Under the pieces are notes generated by a model, which saw only the letters and a program-made list of their open reading frames with translations, was not told where the DNA came from and searched no databases. The translations under genes were made by a program, and so were the position numbers. Shown in pieces: positions 1 through 8,009 of a stretch of 11,669 bases of DNA. Source of the DNA: Candidatus Woesearchaeota archaeon (GTDB lineage: Archaea > Nanobdellota > Nanobdellia > Woesearchaeales > ARS49); contig RFLK01000007.1 of NCBI GenBank assembly GCA_003694525.1, forward strand, positions 1 through 11,669, written 5' to 3'. How positions within the stretch are numbered: position 1 is the stretch's first letter; every line of letters starts with the position of its first letter.

Positions 1-97
1 ATGTTGTGCTGACTGCTGCTTGTTGAGAGTTTTGGGCATTTACAACAGCTATGCTTGAGATGATCAGCGCTATTGCAAGTATTGCTGTTTTTTTCAT
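1..97 (-). CDS. N-terminal fragment of a secreted protein (cut by window edge)
   Basis: The minus strand encodes 32 codons before the window ends. They begin MKKTAILAIALIISSIAVVN and continue AQNSQQAAVSTT. This is a clean Sec signal peptide: two lysines, a hydrophobic core at about residues 4-19, and a likely cleavage after VNA. A Gln/Ser/Thr/Ala-rich stretch follows, typical of a flexible start of an exported domain. The ATG lies at 95-97 and overlaps the TGA stop of the 1044-residue gene (94-96) as ATGA, so translation is probably coupled to that gene. The preceding message is purine-rich but shows no strong Shine-Dalgarno. The gene is therefore the next member of the surface-protein operon. 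Its function cannot be told because almost all of it is outside the window. That this is a real start rests on the signal peptide plus the stop/start overlap. Confidence 0.8.
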   Translation of the reverse strand, partial: MKKTAILAIALIISSIAVVNAQNSQQAAVSTT

Positions 98-3000
98 TGT
101 TCTTCTTTTTCTTTGTATTCTTTCTTTATTTTTTCAAGCCTTTTGCAGTACTGGCTGTCTGGCGGTGTTGAAAAGTACCCTTTTGTTTTTGTTATTTGTT
201 GAACTGATGCAACAGCTTCTCCTATGACGCTTGCAACTTTTGCTATTGCGCATCCGATGTATACCGCTCCGCTTCCTGGAACTTCTGAGGCTTCGCAGGC
301 GACAAGGCAGACCGCGCCTATCGCTACTGTGAACAGCGTTGCGGGGTTGCTTATTATGTTGACTACAAGGTCTGTGACTTGTTCAAAGAGTTGGCTGAAG
401 GGTATTGCTGCGAATATTTGTCCTATGACATACTGGCAGAGGAGGTAGCCGTGCATTTCGTTGCAGTAGCTGACCGGGTATCCTTGCTCTTTTACTTCGT
501 CGTGCAGGCATACTGCTTTGTAGCAGTTTATTTGCCTTAGCTTTTCAAGGTTGTATACTATTCCCGGAACGCAAAAGCATATTGAGCTCCACACTAGTGA
601 ATCTTTTATGTTGAGTGGTCTTATTCCTGAAACTTCGCTCGCGCTTTTTCTTGCTGTAGGGCTTATTGATGGCAAGGATAGCAGTTTTTGTACGTCCTGG
701 CACCATTCAACATTGCCTCCTGCAACGCCTAATACTCCAAGACTTTGCTTCCCTCCTGTTGCCGGCGCGCAGTTCAAGAGTGAGCATATCTCATCAAGAA
801 CATTAAGTATTGTTTTTGCATATCCTTCAGACAGGACTTCTTCTGATCCGCAGGCCACCCTGAACGCTCCTGATTTTACCGCGGTTCCTGCAGGGCTTGT
901 TATCCCTCCTTCCTGAAGCGAGTCTCCTACAAGTCCCAGCGCGGATGCTACAGTGTATAGCGTTCCTACAACTGATGTTAGGACTGTTTTTATTTGGCAT
1001 ATTCTCTCTCCATAGTGGATGAATTTGCGAAGTTGCCCTAACCATTCCTGGTTTGCAAAGCTGTCATCCATTGCTTTCTCTATCTGCCTTTCAACTTCAG
1101 AATACATATCTCTTTGTGGCAGTGAATGGAATCCGGAGGTTACGTTGACGTTTACAATTTGTGGCAAGGGTGAGATGTACCCTCCTGCTTCCCCTTCTCG
1201 TTTGGATGTTATTGATATCGGGCAGGTTATGTTCAAATATTTGTCATAGTAGTCTCTTGGCTCAAGCTTCAGTATTAGGGTTGGGCTCAACGAGTCTTCA
1301 TAGGCGTTTGTAAGGTAGACATCGTTGAGTGTAAGGTCTATATCTCCTGTGCATTCTTGAGGGGATTCCGGACCTGTGATTGAAAGGGTTGATATTCCTT
1401 GTCTTACTGGCTTTAGGTTGACCCTGCAGGATATGTATTGTGGTATGACGCTCGCATACCCTCTGTCTATTGCTTTTGGAGAGCATTCTGTCTCTGTTTT
1501 CCACAATGATGCTCTCTCTTCTCCTTCAAGCCCGTACACGTTAATCTGCGCGCTTGTGCTTGCCCTATTGCCCGCATCGTCTTCAAAGATGAATTCTATG
1601 TTTGCAAGAAAGGGTCCTGAGAGCTCTATTCTCTGGGTCCACTCGCACTCTTTCTCTCCATTTTCAAGGTCTGCGCACACGCTTGGCTGCGCTCTCTCAT
1701 CCCCTCCAATGTCGCTGAAGTTTGCTATTGCTGTTTCAAAATTCGATGATTTTACGGTGAATCTCAGGGAGCTTCCTTTGATTGCTTGCCTTATCTTGTC
1801 CTGGGAGAGTACTGATGTGCTTGTGATTTCTGGTTTTTCAGGTCCTGTATTATCGTATAGTATTGTGAAAGTTTCTTCTGCTGATATTGTGTTTTCAAGG
1901 TCGTCTGCTGTTGCTTTTTTCAGGGTTATTTGGTACTCGCCTTCTGCAATGTTGTCTGGAGGGTTTATGCTCCATATGCAAAGCCACTCGCCGGCTCTTT
2001 GAGCGCAGTATTGCGCTCTTTCAAGCGATCCCAGGCCCAGTGCTGATAAGTCAAGGTACGCTCTTCTAAGGCCAAAGCCAATTCCTTGCGCTCCTGTATC
2101 GTCTTTGTCTTCGAATGCTATCATTAGATTCGTGCCTTTGCCGTACAATGGTTTGTTGTCTCGAAATCTCTCCGGTCTCAGGCCCAAAACGTTCGGCCCT
2201 GTGTTGTCTGTTCTTATATCGCACGGCACTTGCTCTTCGCGCTCGTTTTGAAGAACGTCTTTTGCTGTTATTTTGATAGAGCAGTCTGTTGATGCAACAA
2301 CAGGTATTCCGCTCCACAAGTAGATATCTCCGTCTATTATGTTTGGCTTTCTGTCAGTTTTTATCTTGCTTATTTTTGCAAAGTTTGCTGTAACGCTGTC
2401 CTTTTCAAGTTCTACATCGTCGGTTATTTTTGCTGTTATTATCGCGTTTGTTTCTTGTTTTACGTGTGTTAGTGCAAGTCCTTTGTTGGTTTCTATTTTA
2501 ACATCGTATATTTTTGGAGGCTCTGAGTCTACGAATATTTTCTTGCATTTTGGAATTGTCGAGTGTCCTGTCCAGTCGCTTGCGCTAACGCAAAGGCTTG
2601 TTGTCTCTTGAAGGTTTATCTCTAGCTTGTTCTCTTGAACGCAACGTCCTAATGCTCCAGGCTCTGTCACGTTGAGCGCTTGTCCTGTTATTGACATCTC
2701 TTTTATTCCTGAGCAATTTGTGGCCTGTCCGAATCTTATTCCGTAGTCTTCTATTTTGTAGTCTATTGTAACTTTTCCATTTGTTTTATCAGGGCCGATC
2801 TCGAGAGTTTTGAACTGGGGCGCAATTGCATCAACTTGCAGTGTCTGAGCTTTCTCAGCGACAATTTTAGAGTCGTCATCGAATAGTTTTATTGTGAAGT
2901 CTATGGGGGTGTAGCTCGAAAATCCTGGCTGGCTGAACTTGCAAGTGTGCACTTGGGTATTTCCGTCTCTCTGGCAGGAGTCAAAGAAAGCAAAAGCGTC

Positions 3001-3228
3001 TTGTACAAACAGTCGCACTTGTTCTTTTCCTATGTTCTGGTCATAGGGTATTTGCGCTTTTACTTCTATTTCAAGATCATCGTTTGTTTTTGAATAACCG
3101 CTTGGCGAGTCTTTGCCGGACACTCTTACTATGTTCAATTGCTGTGCGGACGCTATTGGTATTGTCAGAATTAGCAAGATCATGCACAATCCGATTATTG
3201 GTGTTTTTTTCACGATATTTTTGGCCAT
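94..3228 (-). CDS. Large secreted Ig-like multidomain protein with Cys-rich C-terminal region
   Basis: The protein has 1044 residues and I do not recognise a named family. Residues 1-28 form a Sec signal peptide (hydrophobic core about 11-25, cleavage likely after ASA). Residues 31-695 look like a string of beta-sandwich (Ig/fibronectin-like) modules. Their seams show as a recurring acidic-x-x-(G/P)-P element: DAIAPQF (133), DSEPPKI (234), DNTGPNV (341) and DNTGPEK (459). From about 700 the protein becomes helical and partly hydrophobic (about 743-766, 879-890, 932-1008), and it ends in a charged tail. It has 32 cysteines, 31 after signal removal, which suggests disulfides outside the membrane. 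The hydrophobic C-terminal stretches may insert in the membrane. The start overlaps the 711-residue gene by 19 nt and the stop overlaps the next gene by 4 nt. Adhesion or envelope assembly is inferred from architecture only. Confidence 0.85.
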   Translation of the reverse strand: MAKNIVKKTPIIGLCMILLILTIPIASAQQLNIVRVSGKDSPSGYSKTNDDLEIEVKAQIPYDQNIGKEQVRLFVQDAFAFFDSCQRDGNTQVHTCKFSQPGFSSYTPIDFTIKLFDDDSKIVAEKAQTLQVDAIAPQFKTLEIGPDKTNGKVTIDYKIEDYGIRFGQATNCSGIKEMSITGQALNVTEPGALGRCVQENKLEINLQETTSLCVSASDWTGHSTIPKCKKIFVDSEPPKIYDVKIETNKGLALTHVKQETNAIITAKITDDVELEKDSVTANFAKISKIKTDRKPNIIDGDIYLWSGIPVVASTDCSIKITAKDVLQNEREEQVPCDIRTDNTGPNVLGLRPERFRDNKPLYGKGTNLMIAFEDKDDTGAQGIGFGLRRAYLDLSALGLGSLERAQYCAQRAGEWLCIWSINPPDNIAEGEYQITLKKATADDLENTISAEETFTILYDNTGPEKPEITSTSVLSQDKIRQAIKGSSLRFTVKSSNFETAIANFSDIGGDERAQPSVCADLENGEKECEWTQRIELSGPFLANIEFIFEDDAGNRASTSAQINVYGLEGEERASLWKTETECSPKAIDRGYASVIPQYISCRVNLKPVRQGISTLSITGPESPQECTGDIDLTLNDVYLTNAYEDSLSPTLILKLEPRDYYDKYLNITCPISITSKREGEAGGYISPLPQIVNVNVTSGFHSLPQRDMYSEVERQIEKAMDDSFANQEWLGQLRKFIHYGERICQIKTVLTSVVGTLYTVASALGLVGDSLQEGGITSPAGTAVKSGAFRVACGSEEVLSEGYAKTILNVLDEICSLLNCAPATGGKQSLGVLGVAGGNVEWCQDVQKLLSLPSISPTARKSASEVSGIRPLNIKDSLVWSSICFCVPGIVYNLEKLRQINCYKAVCLHDEVKEQGYPVSYCNEMHGYLLCQYVIGQIFAAIPFSQLFEQVTDLVVNIISNPATLFTVAIGAVCLVACEASEVPGSGAVYIGCAIAKVASVIGEAVASVQQITKTKGYFSTPPDSQYCKRLEKIKKEYKEKEEQ

Positions 3229-5345
3229 ATCAATATTGGGTTTGATGCAGAGTAAAGGTTGATTTTTTCAAGTGCTGAAAGGTCTTCCACTATTCTATCT
3301 TCTTCTTCCACTCTGTCAAGCGCAACTACGAACTGTCTGAATTCTATTGTGTCCGCTCCTCTTAGCGCGTCTTTTGTGAACTCGTACTCGTATTCAAGAG
3401 TTCCATAGGGGAGCGGGTGGGTTTCATTAAATAGTATTGGGTTTTCTGGAACGTTAAAGCATTCTCTGTCTGATGAGAATACTTTTTTTATGCTCTGGCA
3501 TCTTCTGTCAGCGGGTATTTTCAGATCGTCGTGAAGCATGCTGATTATTGTTACGTTGTATTTTCCGGGAACGAGTCGGATCTCTGAGGCTGAACTTCCG
3601 GTAATTTCTGTAACGCTTACAAATGGCTCTTCAAACTCTGTTCCTTCTCTTGACAGCATTACAATAGATTTCATTTTTGCAGGGGGTCTTAAAAGACCAA
3701 GTGCTTGTTCGAATTTCCACTCGTCGTATTTTTCTCTTTTTGTTATCGGGCGTATTTTTATTCTTGCCTTGTATGTTTTTATGGGTTCAAGTTCGATTGA
3801 CAAGGACCTCTCTCGCTCATCGAATGTGTCGAGAGGTTCTGTTGCGAGTCTGTAGTCTGGTTTTGTCACCCTCAAAGCGCCTCCAATGCATCTTGGAAGC
3901 CGCCCTTGCCAGCTTCCGTTTGCTGTCTGTCCCAAATTGCAGTTGTTTTTTCCGCATATGTAGCTTATAGTGGCCCCGTCTATTGCTCTCAAACTGTCAG
4001 CGTCTTTTACGAACACGTCTAAAAGAGCGCTTGTTCTCTGGTCAGGATTGCAGAATATTGATGGTTCTTGAGCTGGTTCAATTTGGGGCAGTTTAGTGTC
4101 GCTATTAAATGGAGCGCTGTTTCTCAGATTCTGCTCAAGAAAGAATTGGAATACGTAGTCCTTTCCTTCAAGCGCGTCAGGCTGTCTTAGCTCTACAAGC
4201 ACTGGATAGCTCAGATCATACGCGAATTCGTACCTGTTTATGCTAAATGGCAGAAGGTAGAAGTTTGTTCCAGAATCAGCTCCGCAGAATTGTCCGTTGC
4301 AGTTAAGGTCGAAATATGGCTCCCATTCTGGAAGGTATGCAAAGCGCGTCTCTATTTGAGGGTATGTTTTGTTGAGAGGTAGCGCAAATTGCCTGTTGTA
4401 TACTAGTTCAAAAAGCTCTTTGTCCCTTACTTGTTTTCTTGGGATTACGTAATTGTAATTTTTTGCTCCGACTGCTTGTATTAGCGGTATTGTTGCTGTC
4501 AATACGTCTTTCAAATTTTCTGCAACTTCATATTTTATCCAGTAAGAGCCAAGCGATGGAGGTCCGAATTCAAGATCTCTGAAAGGGGGCAACTGTTCTC
4601 TTCCTCTCCCGCTGTGGCTTTGCAGTATTGTGAGTGTTGCTTGTTCGAGCATTGCGTTTTTTATTTGGAAGTTTGTTATTTCTGTTGCCAGATCGTATAT
4701 TTGTGCAAGCTTGACGCGAATGTCAACATAATAGTCATCAACAACTGCGCTCTGGTCCTCGCAGGTTGCTCTCAAGGGGTATTTTCCATCAAAGTATACT
4801 GAAGCGTCTGTCACGTGAGTTAATATTTTGGGCTCTTCTATTTGTTGTACAGTGCATCCGGGGATTTTGAGCGTTAGCACGCAATCGGGAAGGTTCTCGT
4901 TGACGTACTTGTCTATTTGCGATTCTATGTTTCCAACTCCTTCTCCGCGCCTCAATGCAGGCCTCTCGCTCTCGAACTTGCAGTTTTCAGTGCAATCGTT
5001 GGCGCTTGACATATGCCACCAGTATGACACTTTCGGACCTTGTCTTGGAGTGTATTCTATCGCGTTGCCTTCAGTTGGTGTTACCGGGTTTGAGAACAGG
5101 CCTTGCGTGTCAAGATATCCTCCCGTAGCGCCTATTTTCCAAAGCGCGTCTGTTGCAAGGCGTCTGATGCACGTTTGAGTTGCATCGCGAATGGGGGCTA
5201 TTTTGCTTGGAAGCTCTGCAAGGCGGGGTTTTGCTCTCTCATAGGCTTTCTCTTCAGCTCTTCCTGTAAAGTAAAGGACAAGTCCTAATATTAGAAGCAA
5301 CACTATTCCTATGATTATAAAGACTGTCACTTGCCCCTTTTTCAT
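3210..5345 (-). CDS. Membrane-anchored surface protein with class III (pilin-like) N-terminus
   Basis: The protein has 711 residues. It opens with MKKGQVTVFIIIGI and one hydrophobic helix at about residues 6-27, then a large hydrophilic region. The short basic leader ending in Gly, followed directly by Gln and a long hydrophobic stretch, resembles archaeal class III signals cut by a prepilin peptidase between G4 and Q5. The Glu usual at +5 of mature pilins is absent, however, so simple N-terminal anchoring is equally possible. The body is mostly predicted beta with paired cysteines, for example NCNGQFC (near 349-355) and CGKNNC (near 464-469), suggesting extracytoplasmic disulfides. A TATA box lies 28 nt upstream of the ATG, so the message is probably nearly leaderless and this gene heads the operon with the 1044-residue gene. 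I believe similar anchored proteins recur in DPANN archaea, but I cannot name a function. Confidence 0.85.
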   Translation of the reverse strand: MKKGQVTVFIIIGIVLLLILGLVLYFTGRAEEKAYERAKPRLAELPSKIAPIRDATQTCIRRLATDALWKIGATGGYLDTQGLFSNPVTPTEGNAIEYTPRQGPKVSYWWHMSSANDCTENCKFESERPALRRGEGVGNIESQIDKYVNENLPDCVLTLKIPGCTVQQIEEPKILTHVTDASVYFDGKYPLRATCEDQSAVVDDYYVDIRVKLAQIYDLATEITNFQIKNAMLEQATLTILQSHSGRGREQLPPFRDLEFGPPSLGSYWIKYEVAENLKDVLTATIPLIQAVGAKNYNYVIPRKQVRDKELFELVYNRQFALPLNKTYPQIETRFAYLPEWEPYFDLNCNGQFCGADSGTNFYLLPFSINRYEFAYDLSYPVLVELRQPDALEGKDYVFQFFLEQNLRNSAPFNSDTKLPQIEPAQEPSIFCNPDQRTSALLDVFVKDADSLRAIDGATISYICGKNNCNLGQTANGSWQGRLPRCIGGALRVTKPDYRLATEPLDTFDERERSLSIELEPIKTYKARIKIRPITKREKYDEWKFEQALGLLRPPAKMKSIVMLSREGTEFEEPFVSVTEITGSSASEIRLVPGKYNVTIISMLHDDLKIPADRRCQSIKKVFSSDRECFNVPENPILFNETHPLPYGTLEYEYEFTKDALRGADTIEFRQFVVALDRVEEEDRIVEDLSALEKINLYSASNPILIWPKIS

Positions 5346-5369
5346 TTGCAGAGTATACAGCAGGAGGCG

Positions 5370-5377
5370 TTTATAAA
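5370..5377 (-). promoter_or_regulatory. TATA box of the surface-protein operon
   Basis: On the minus strand the sequence reads TTTATAAA, flanked by GG upstream and CG downstream. Its centre is about 28 nt before the ATG at 5345. Archaeal transcription starts about 25 nt downstream of the TATA centre, so the leader would be only a few bases. No Shine-Dalgarno sits before the ATG, which agrees. Confidence 0.7.
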
Positions 5378-5422
5378 CCTTGGGGTGTTTTTGGACCTCT
5401 TAAAGACTTTCCTATTCTGTTA

Positions 5423-6358
5423 CTAGTCTGTTATTATTTTCACTCGAACGCGTGCAACGTCTCTCATATCTGAAGCAATGAATATTAGCTCTCGCTCTCC
5501 GGGGCTCTCAGGAGTTATTAGCACTTTGCTATCTTGAACTACAACATCAAGCCCGTCAGCGCTCGTGCTCAAGAACACAAGCTCATCTCCTTCAGCATCT
5601 GTGAAGAAGTCTTTAAGGTCTATTGTTGTCTGTTTTCCTGCTTTTGCTCTGAATTCTCTTATGCTGCCTCTCCAAGCAGGCGCGGTGTTCTTTCTGGGCT
5701 CGACCGTGTATTTGATCTCTTCAAGGGTTATTGTTCCGCTCTCAACGCTTACAAAGAGTTCAACAATGTTGGATTGTGCTCCAACAGTGCACGTCTCTTT
5801 GCAGACGTCCTTGAATGTTCCGTTGTGCTCTGAAGTGTCGACTATCAGTTCAAGTTTTTTCCCTTTCTTGTAGAAGACTTTTGCTCTGCCGTCAGAGTGT
5901 CCTGATAATCTCAGGGATAATGGCTTGTCTGCAAGTTCTATCGATTGCAGTCCGCTCTCTGAGAATGTAAGATTGAGAGGTTTTGTCAGCGTGTCCCCTG
6001 CTGCTACAAAACCTACTATGCTTGGGTTTATGAGAACCACTATTGAGAATGCTACTATGAGTATTGCTGCTGCTATCAGGTTGTATGGTATTTTTGTGCG
6101 CTCTTTTGCAGAGTTGACCTTCTCGAAAAGTTCTGTTATTGCCTCATACGCTAAGTCCTTGTGTATTTTTTCAAGACTGCCGTGTTGTATTTGGTGGTAT
6201 GCTTCAAGAGCGTCAAGGTATGCTTTTTTTGCTTCTGATATCTTGTTCTCAGAGAGCAGGTTCTCTGTTTTTTCGTGCAGTTCAAGGAACTTGCTTATAT
6301 CATCCTTGCTCATTCCTGTTGCATCTGCCGTTGCATCTGCAATATATTTCTCGTTCAT
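5423..6358 (-). CDS. Single-pass membrane protein: cytosolic helical domain, TM helix, extracytoplasmic beta domain
   Basis: The protein has 311 residues. Residues 17-88 are predicted helical, with a TPR-like hairpin around SEAKKAYLDALEAYHQI (41-57). One transmembrane helix spans about 92-119. It is preceded by basic residues (KERTK), so the N-terminus should be cytosolic. Residues 120-222 form a first outer segment with a cysteine pair (C186, C190). Residues 224-311 resemble a cadherin/Ig-like beta domain: an NTAPAW opening, then TTIDLKDFFTDAEGDEL, a pattern common in such modules. No enzyme motif is seen. It has its own promoter and is transcribed divergently from the GGDEF gene. It lies 77 bp upstream of the surface-protein operon on the same strand. 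A role linking cytosol and cell surface fits the topology but is inference. Gene and topology are well supported; function is unknown. Confidence 0.82.
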   Translation of the reverse strand: MNEKYIADATADATGMSKDDISKFLELHEKTENLLSENKISEAKKAYLDALEAYHQIQHGSLEKIHKDLAYEAITELFEKVNSAKERTKIPYNLIAAAILIVAFSIVVLINPSIVGFVAAGDTLTKPLNLTFSESGLQSIELADKPLSLRLSGHSDGRAKVFYKKGKKLELIVDTSEHNGTFKDVCKETCTVGAQSNIVELFVSVESGTITLEEIKYTVEPRKNTAPAWRGSIREFRAKAGKQTTIDLKDFFTDAEGDELVFLSTSADGLDVVVQDSKVLITPESPGERELIFIASDMRDVARVRVKIITD

Positions 6359-6380
6359 TCTCTGTTTTTGTTCTCTGTCT

Positions 6381-6390
6381 CTTTTATAGG
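6381..6390 (-). promoter_or_regulatory. TATA box of the 311-residue membrane protein gene
   Basis: The minus strand reads CCTATAAAAG, centred about 27 nt before the ATG at 6358. This predicts a leaderless or nearly leaderless transcript and supports the chosen start. Confidence 0.65.
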
Positions 6391-6444
6391 TTGGATGTGG
6401 GCAATTTTAGTATTTAATAGTTGTTGTAGTATTGTATTGCGCCC

Positions 6445-6456
6445 AAATATTTATAT
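6445..6456 (+). promoter_or_regulatory. TATA box of the GGDEF gene
   Basis: The plus strand reads AAATATTTATAT. The centre of TTTATAT is about 27 nt before the ATG at 6480, so transcription probably starts at or next to the start codon. A second AT-rich element (TTTAATAG, near 6411-6418) could be an alternative or a regulator site. The two divergent promoters share only 121 bp. Confidence 0.65.
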
Positions 6457-6479
6457 GAGGCTCTTCTCTAAGCGTTATT

Positions 6480-7997
6480 ATGACCCTTGTTGAAGAGTTC
6501 GTCAAGTTTTTGGAGGGCATCTCAAAAGAGGAGAGAAGGCATCTTGAAACTTTTACTAAGAGGATAAGCGTCTTGCACGATCACAAGGTTCTTGTAAGAG
6601 GCTTGTGCAATCTTTTGAATGATTTAAAGAAGTCGCCAGGTGATAAAGGTATTCGAAAGAAGATTGAAGCCACTCTTTCAAAGATTTCAAAGGAGGTTCT
6701 ATCAGCATTTGAGGATCTTGGAATAAAGGAGCTTAAGAGCGTTGTAGAGGCTGAGAGAGCAAGGGTTCGAAAGCAGGTTTCTGTTCGTCTGCACGATGCC
6801 GAGGACTTGCGCAAGGCATTCGCTCAAGGAAAGGAAAAGGCAATCTCAAAGCTGATAGCTCAGATTGAAAAAGAGATAGGTGCTGAGCGTGCAGAAGAGG
6901 ATGCTCTTGAGCACGTATCTCGCAAGCTTGACGAGTTGAAACTTGTTCATGAGGAGTTGCGCTCAGAGCTTTCAAGAGAGATTGAGCTTTTGAAGAGGAC
7001 AAGAGCTCTTGTTCAAAAAGAGACCGATCCTGATAGCGTTCAGGCAGAGTGCGATACTCTTGTATACCAGTGGCAGCACATGTTGAAGTCCATAAGCGAT
7101 GCGGTCAGAAAAGAGCGGGCTGTTATGGATCATTTGGGCGCTTTGTTCAAGAAGAAATTCAAGGTTCAGGATATTGTTCACAGGCATCTTGCGCCAAGGC
7201 GCTTTTTGGGCATTTTCAAAAGATCGCCAAAGATAACTAAAGATGATATCGCGCGTGATGTCTCTATGCTCACTTCAGCTGATGAGTTTTTAAGATACCA
7301 GACTGCACTGCTTAATCATTGGGAGTTCTTAACTCCTCAAGCTCGGCGTTTTATCCAGCTTGGCGGACTCTCTGCTGCAAAGAAGTTTGGCGAACAGCGC
7401 GAAAAGCTCGAGGTTGCAGAAAAGGAGAAGGTCAAGCTCAAATCGCTCATATTCATAGATGAGAGGACCGGGTTGTATAATGTTCGTGCGTGGGAAGAGC
7501 GGTTTGCAGAGTATAAATCGTATGCTGACAGGACCGGGACCACTTTCTCTCTTGCCTGGTTTGATATTGATAATTTTGGAAAGTTCAATGAGATTTACGG
7601 ACACGAGACCAGCAATGATGTGTTGGAGTTTGTGGCTTCAGTAATTATTAGCAGTGTCAGAAAGAGCGATATGGTCTTTAGGTGGGGCGGTGAGGAGATT
7701 GTAGTTCTTCTTCCGGGTTTGAGCAAGGATAGGGCATATGTTCTTGCAGACAGGGTTAGAAAGGCTATTCAAGAAAAAAGCCGTCAACTTATGGTTAAGC
7801 TGAATAAAAAGAAGGGCCTCTCAGGCTCGGATAGGGCAGTGGATGAGATTACTGTCAGCGGTGCTGTTGTGGAGTACAGGGTTGATGGAGTTGACAGAAA
7901 ACAGCTTGAGAACAGGTTGAGCGTTCTGACAAAGAAGGCGAAAAGCCAGGGAAAGAACCGCATTTTCACATCAAATTCTTTTGCGGGTGTAATTTGA
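6480..7997 (+). CDS. Cytosolic coiled-coil protein with C-terminal GGDEF domain (putative diguanylate cyclase)
   Basis: The protein has 505 residues and no signal peptide or TM helix. Residues 1-320 are helical with coiled-coil stretches (about 85-180 and 300-322). Residues 325-500 are a GGDEF domain, whose family makes cyclic di-GMP from two GTP. Visible motifs are DERTGLYN (327-334), FDIDNF (361-366, metal Asp 362), YGHE, RWGGEEI (401-407, the active-site GGEE) and RKSD (394-397). RKSD has exactly the RxxD inhibitory-site spacing. Departures from consensus are: the Lys after DIDxF replaced by Gly, the N-D pair as N-E, GHxxGD as GHETSN, TVSIGV shortened to TVSGAV, the ADxALYxAK segment largely lost apart from its final AK, and a basic insertion at about 433-456. 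Metal and I-site residues are kept, so activity is plausible but unproven. Helical N-terminal regions in such proteins often dimerise or sense. The start is supported by a TATA 27 nt upstream. Confidence 0.9.
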   Translation: MTLVEEFVKFLEGISKEERRHLETFTKRISVLHDHKVLVRGLCNLLNDLKKSPGDKGIRKKIEATLSKISKEVLSAFEDLGIKELKSVVEAERARVRKQVSVRLHDAEDLRKAFAQGKEKAISKLIAQIEKEIGAERAEEDALEHVSRKLDELKLVHEELRSELSREIELLKRTRALVQKETDPDSVQAECDTLVYQWQHMLKSISDAVRKERAVMDHLGALFKKKFKVQDIVHRHLAPRRFLGIFKRSPKITKDDIARDVSMLTSADEFLRYQTALLNHWEFLTPQARRFIQLGGLSAAKKFGEQREKLEVAEKEKVKLKSLIFIDERTGLYNVRAWEERFAEYKSYADRTGTTFSLAWFDIDNFGKFNEIYGHETSNDVLEFVASVIISSVRKSDMVFRWGGEEIVVLLPGLSKDRAYVLADRVRKAIQEKSRQLMVKLNKKKGLSGSDRAVDEITVSGAVVEYRVDGVDRKQLENRLSVLTKKAKSQGKNRIFTSNSFAGVI

Positions 7998-8003
7998 AGG
8001 CGG

Positions 8004-8009
8004 TTTTTT
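8004..8009 (+). terminator. Oligo-T tract between convergent genes
   Basis: A run of six T lies 7 nt after the GGDEF stop codon and just before the stop of the convergent gene. Archaeal RNA polymerase can stop at U-rich tracts without a hairpin. It would serve the plus-strand transcript only; the assignment rests on position and composition. Confidence 0.4.

Noticed and set aside
1376..2002. 208-residue plus-strand open frame
   Set aside because: It is antisense to the secreted Ig-like protein. Its Ser/Leu-rich composition is what reverse reading of this coding bias produces.
5925..6389. 154-residue plus-strand open frame, Ser/Ala-rich
   Set aside because: It is antisense to the 311-residue membrane protein and runs across its promoter; it is a shadow frame.
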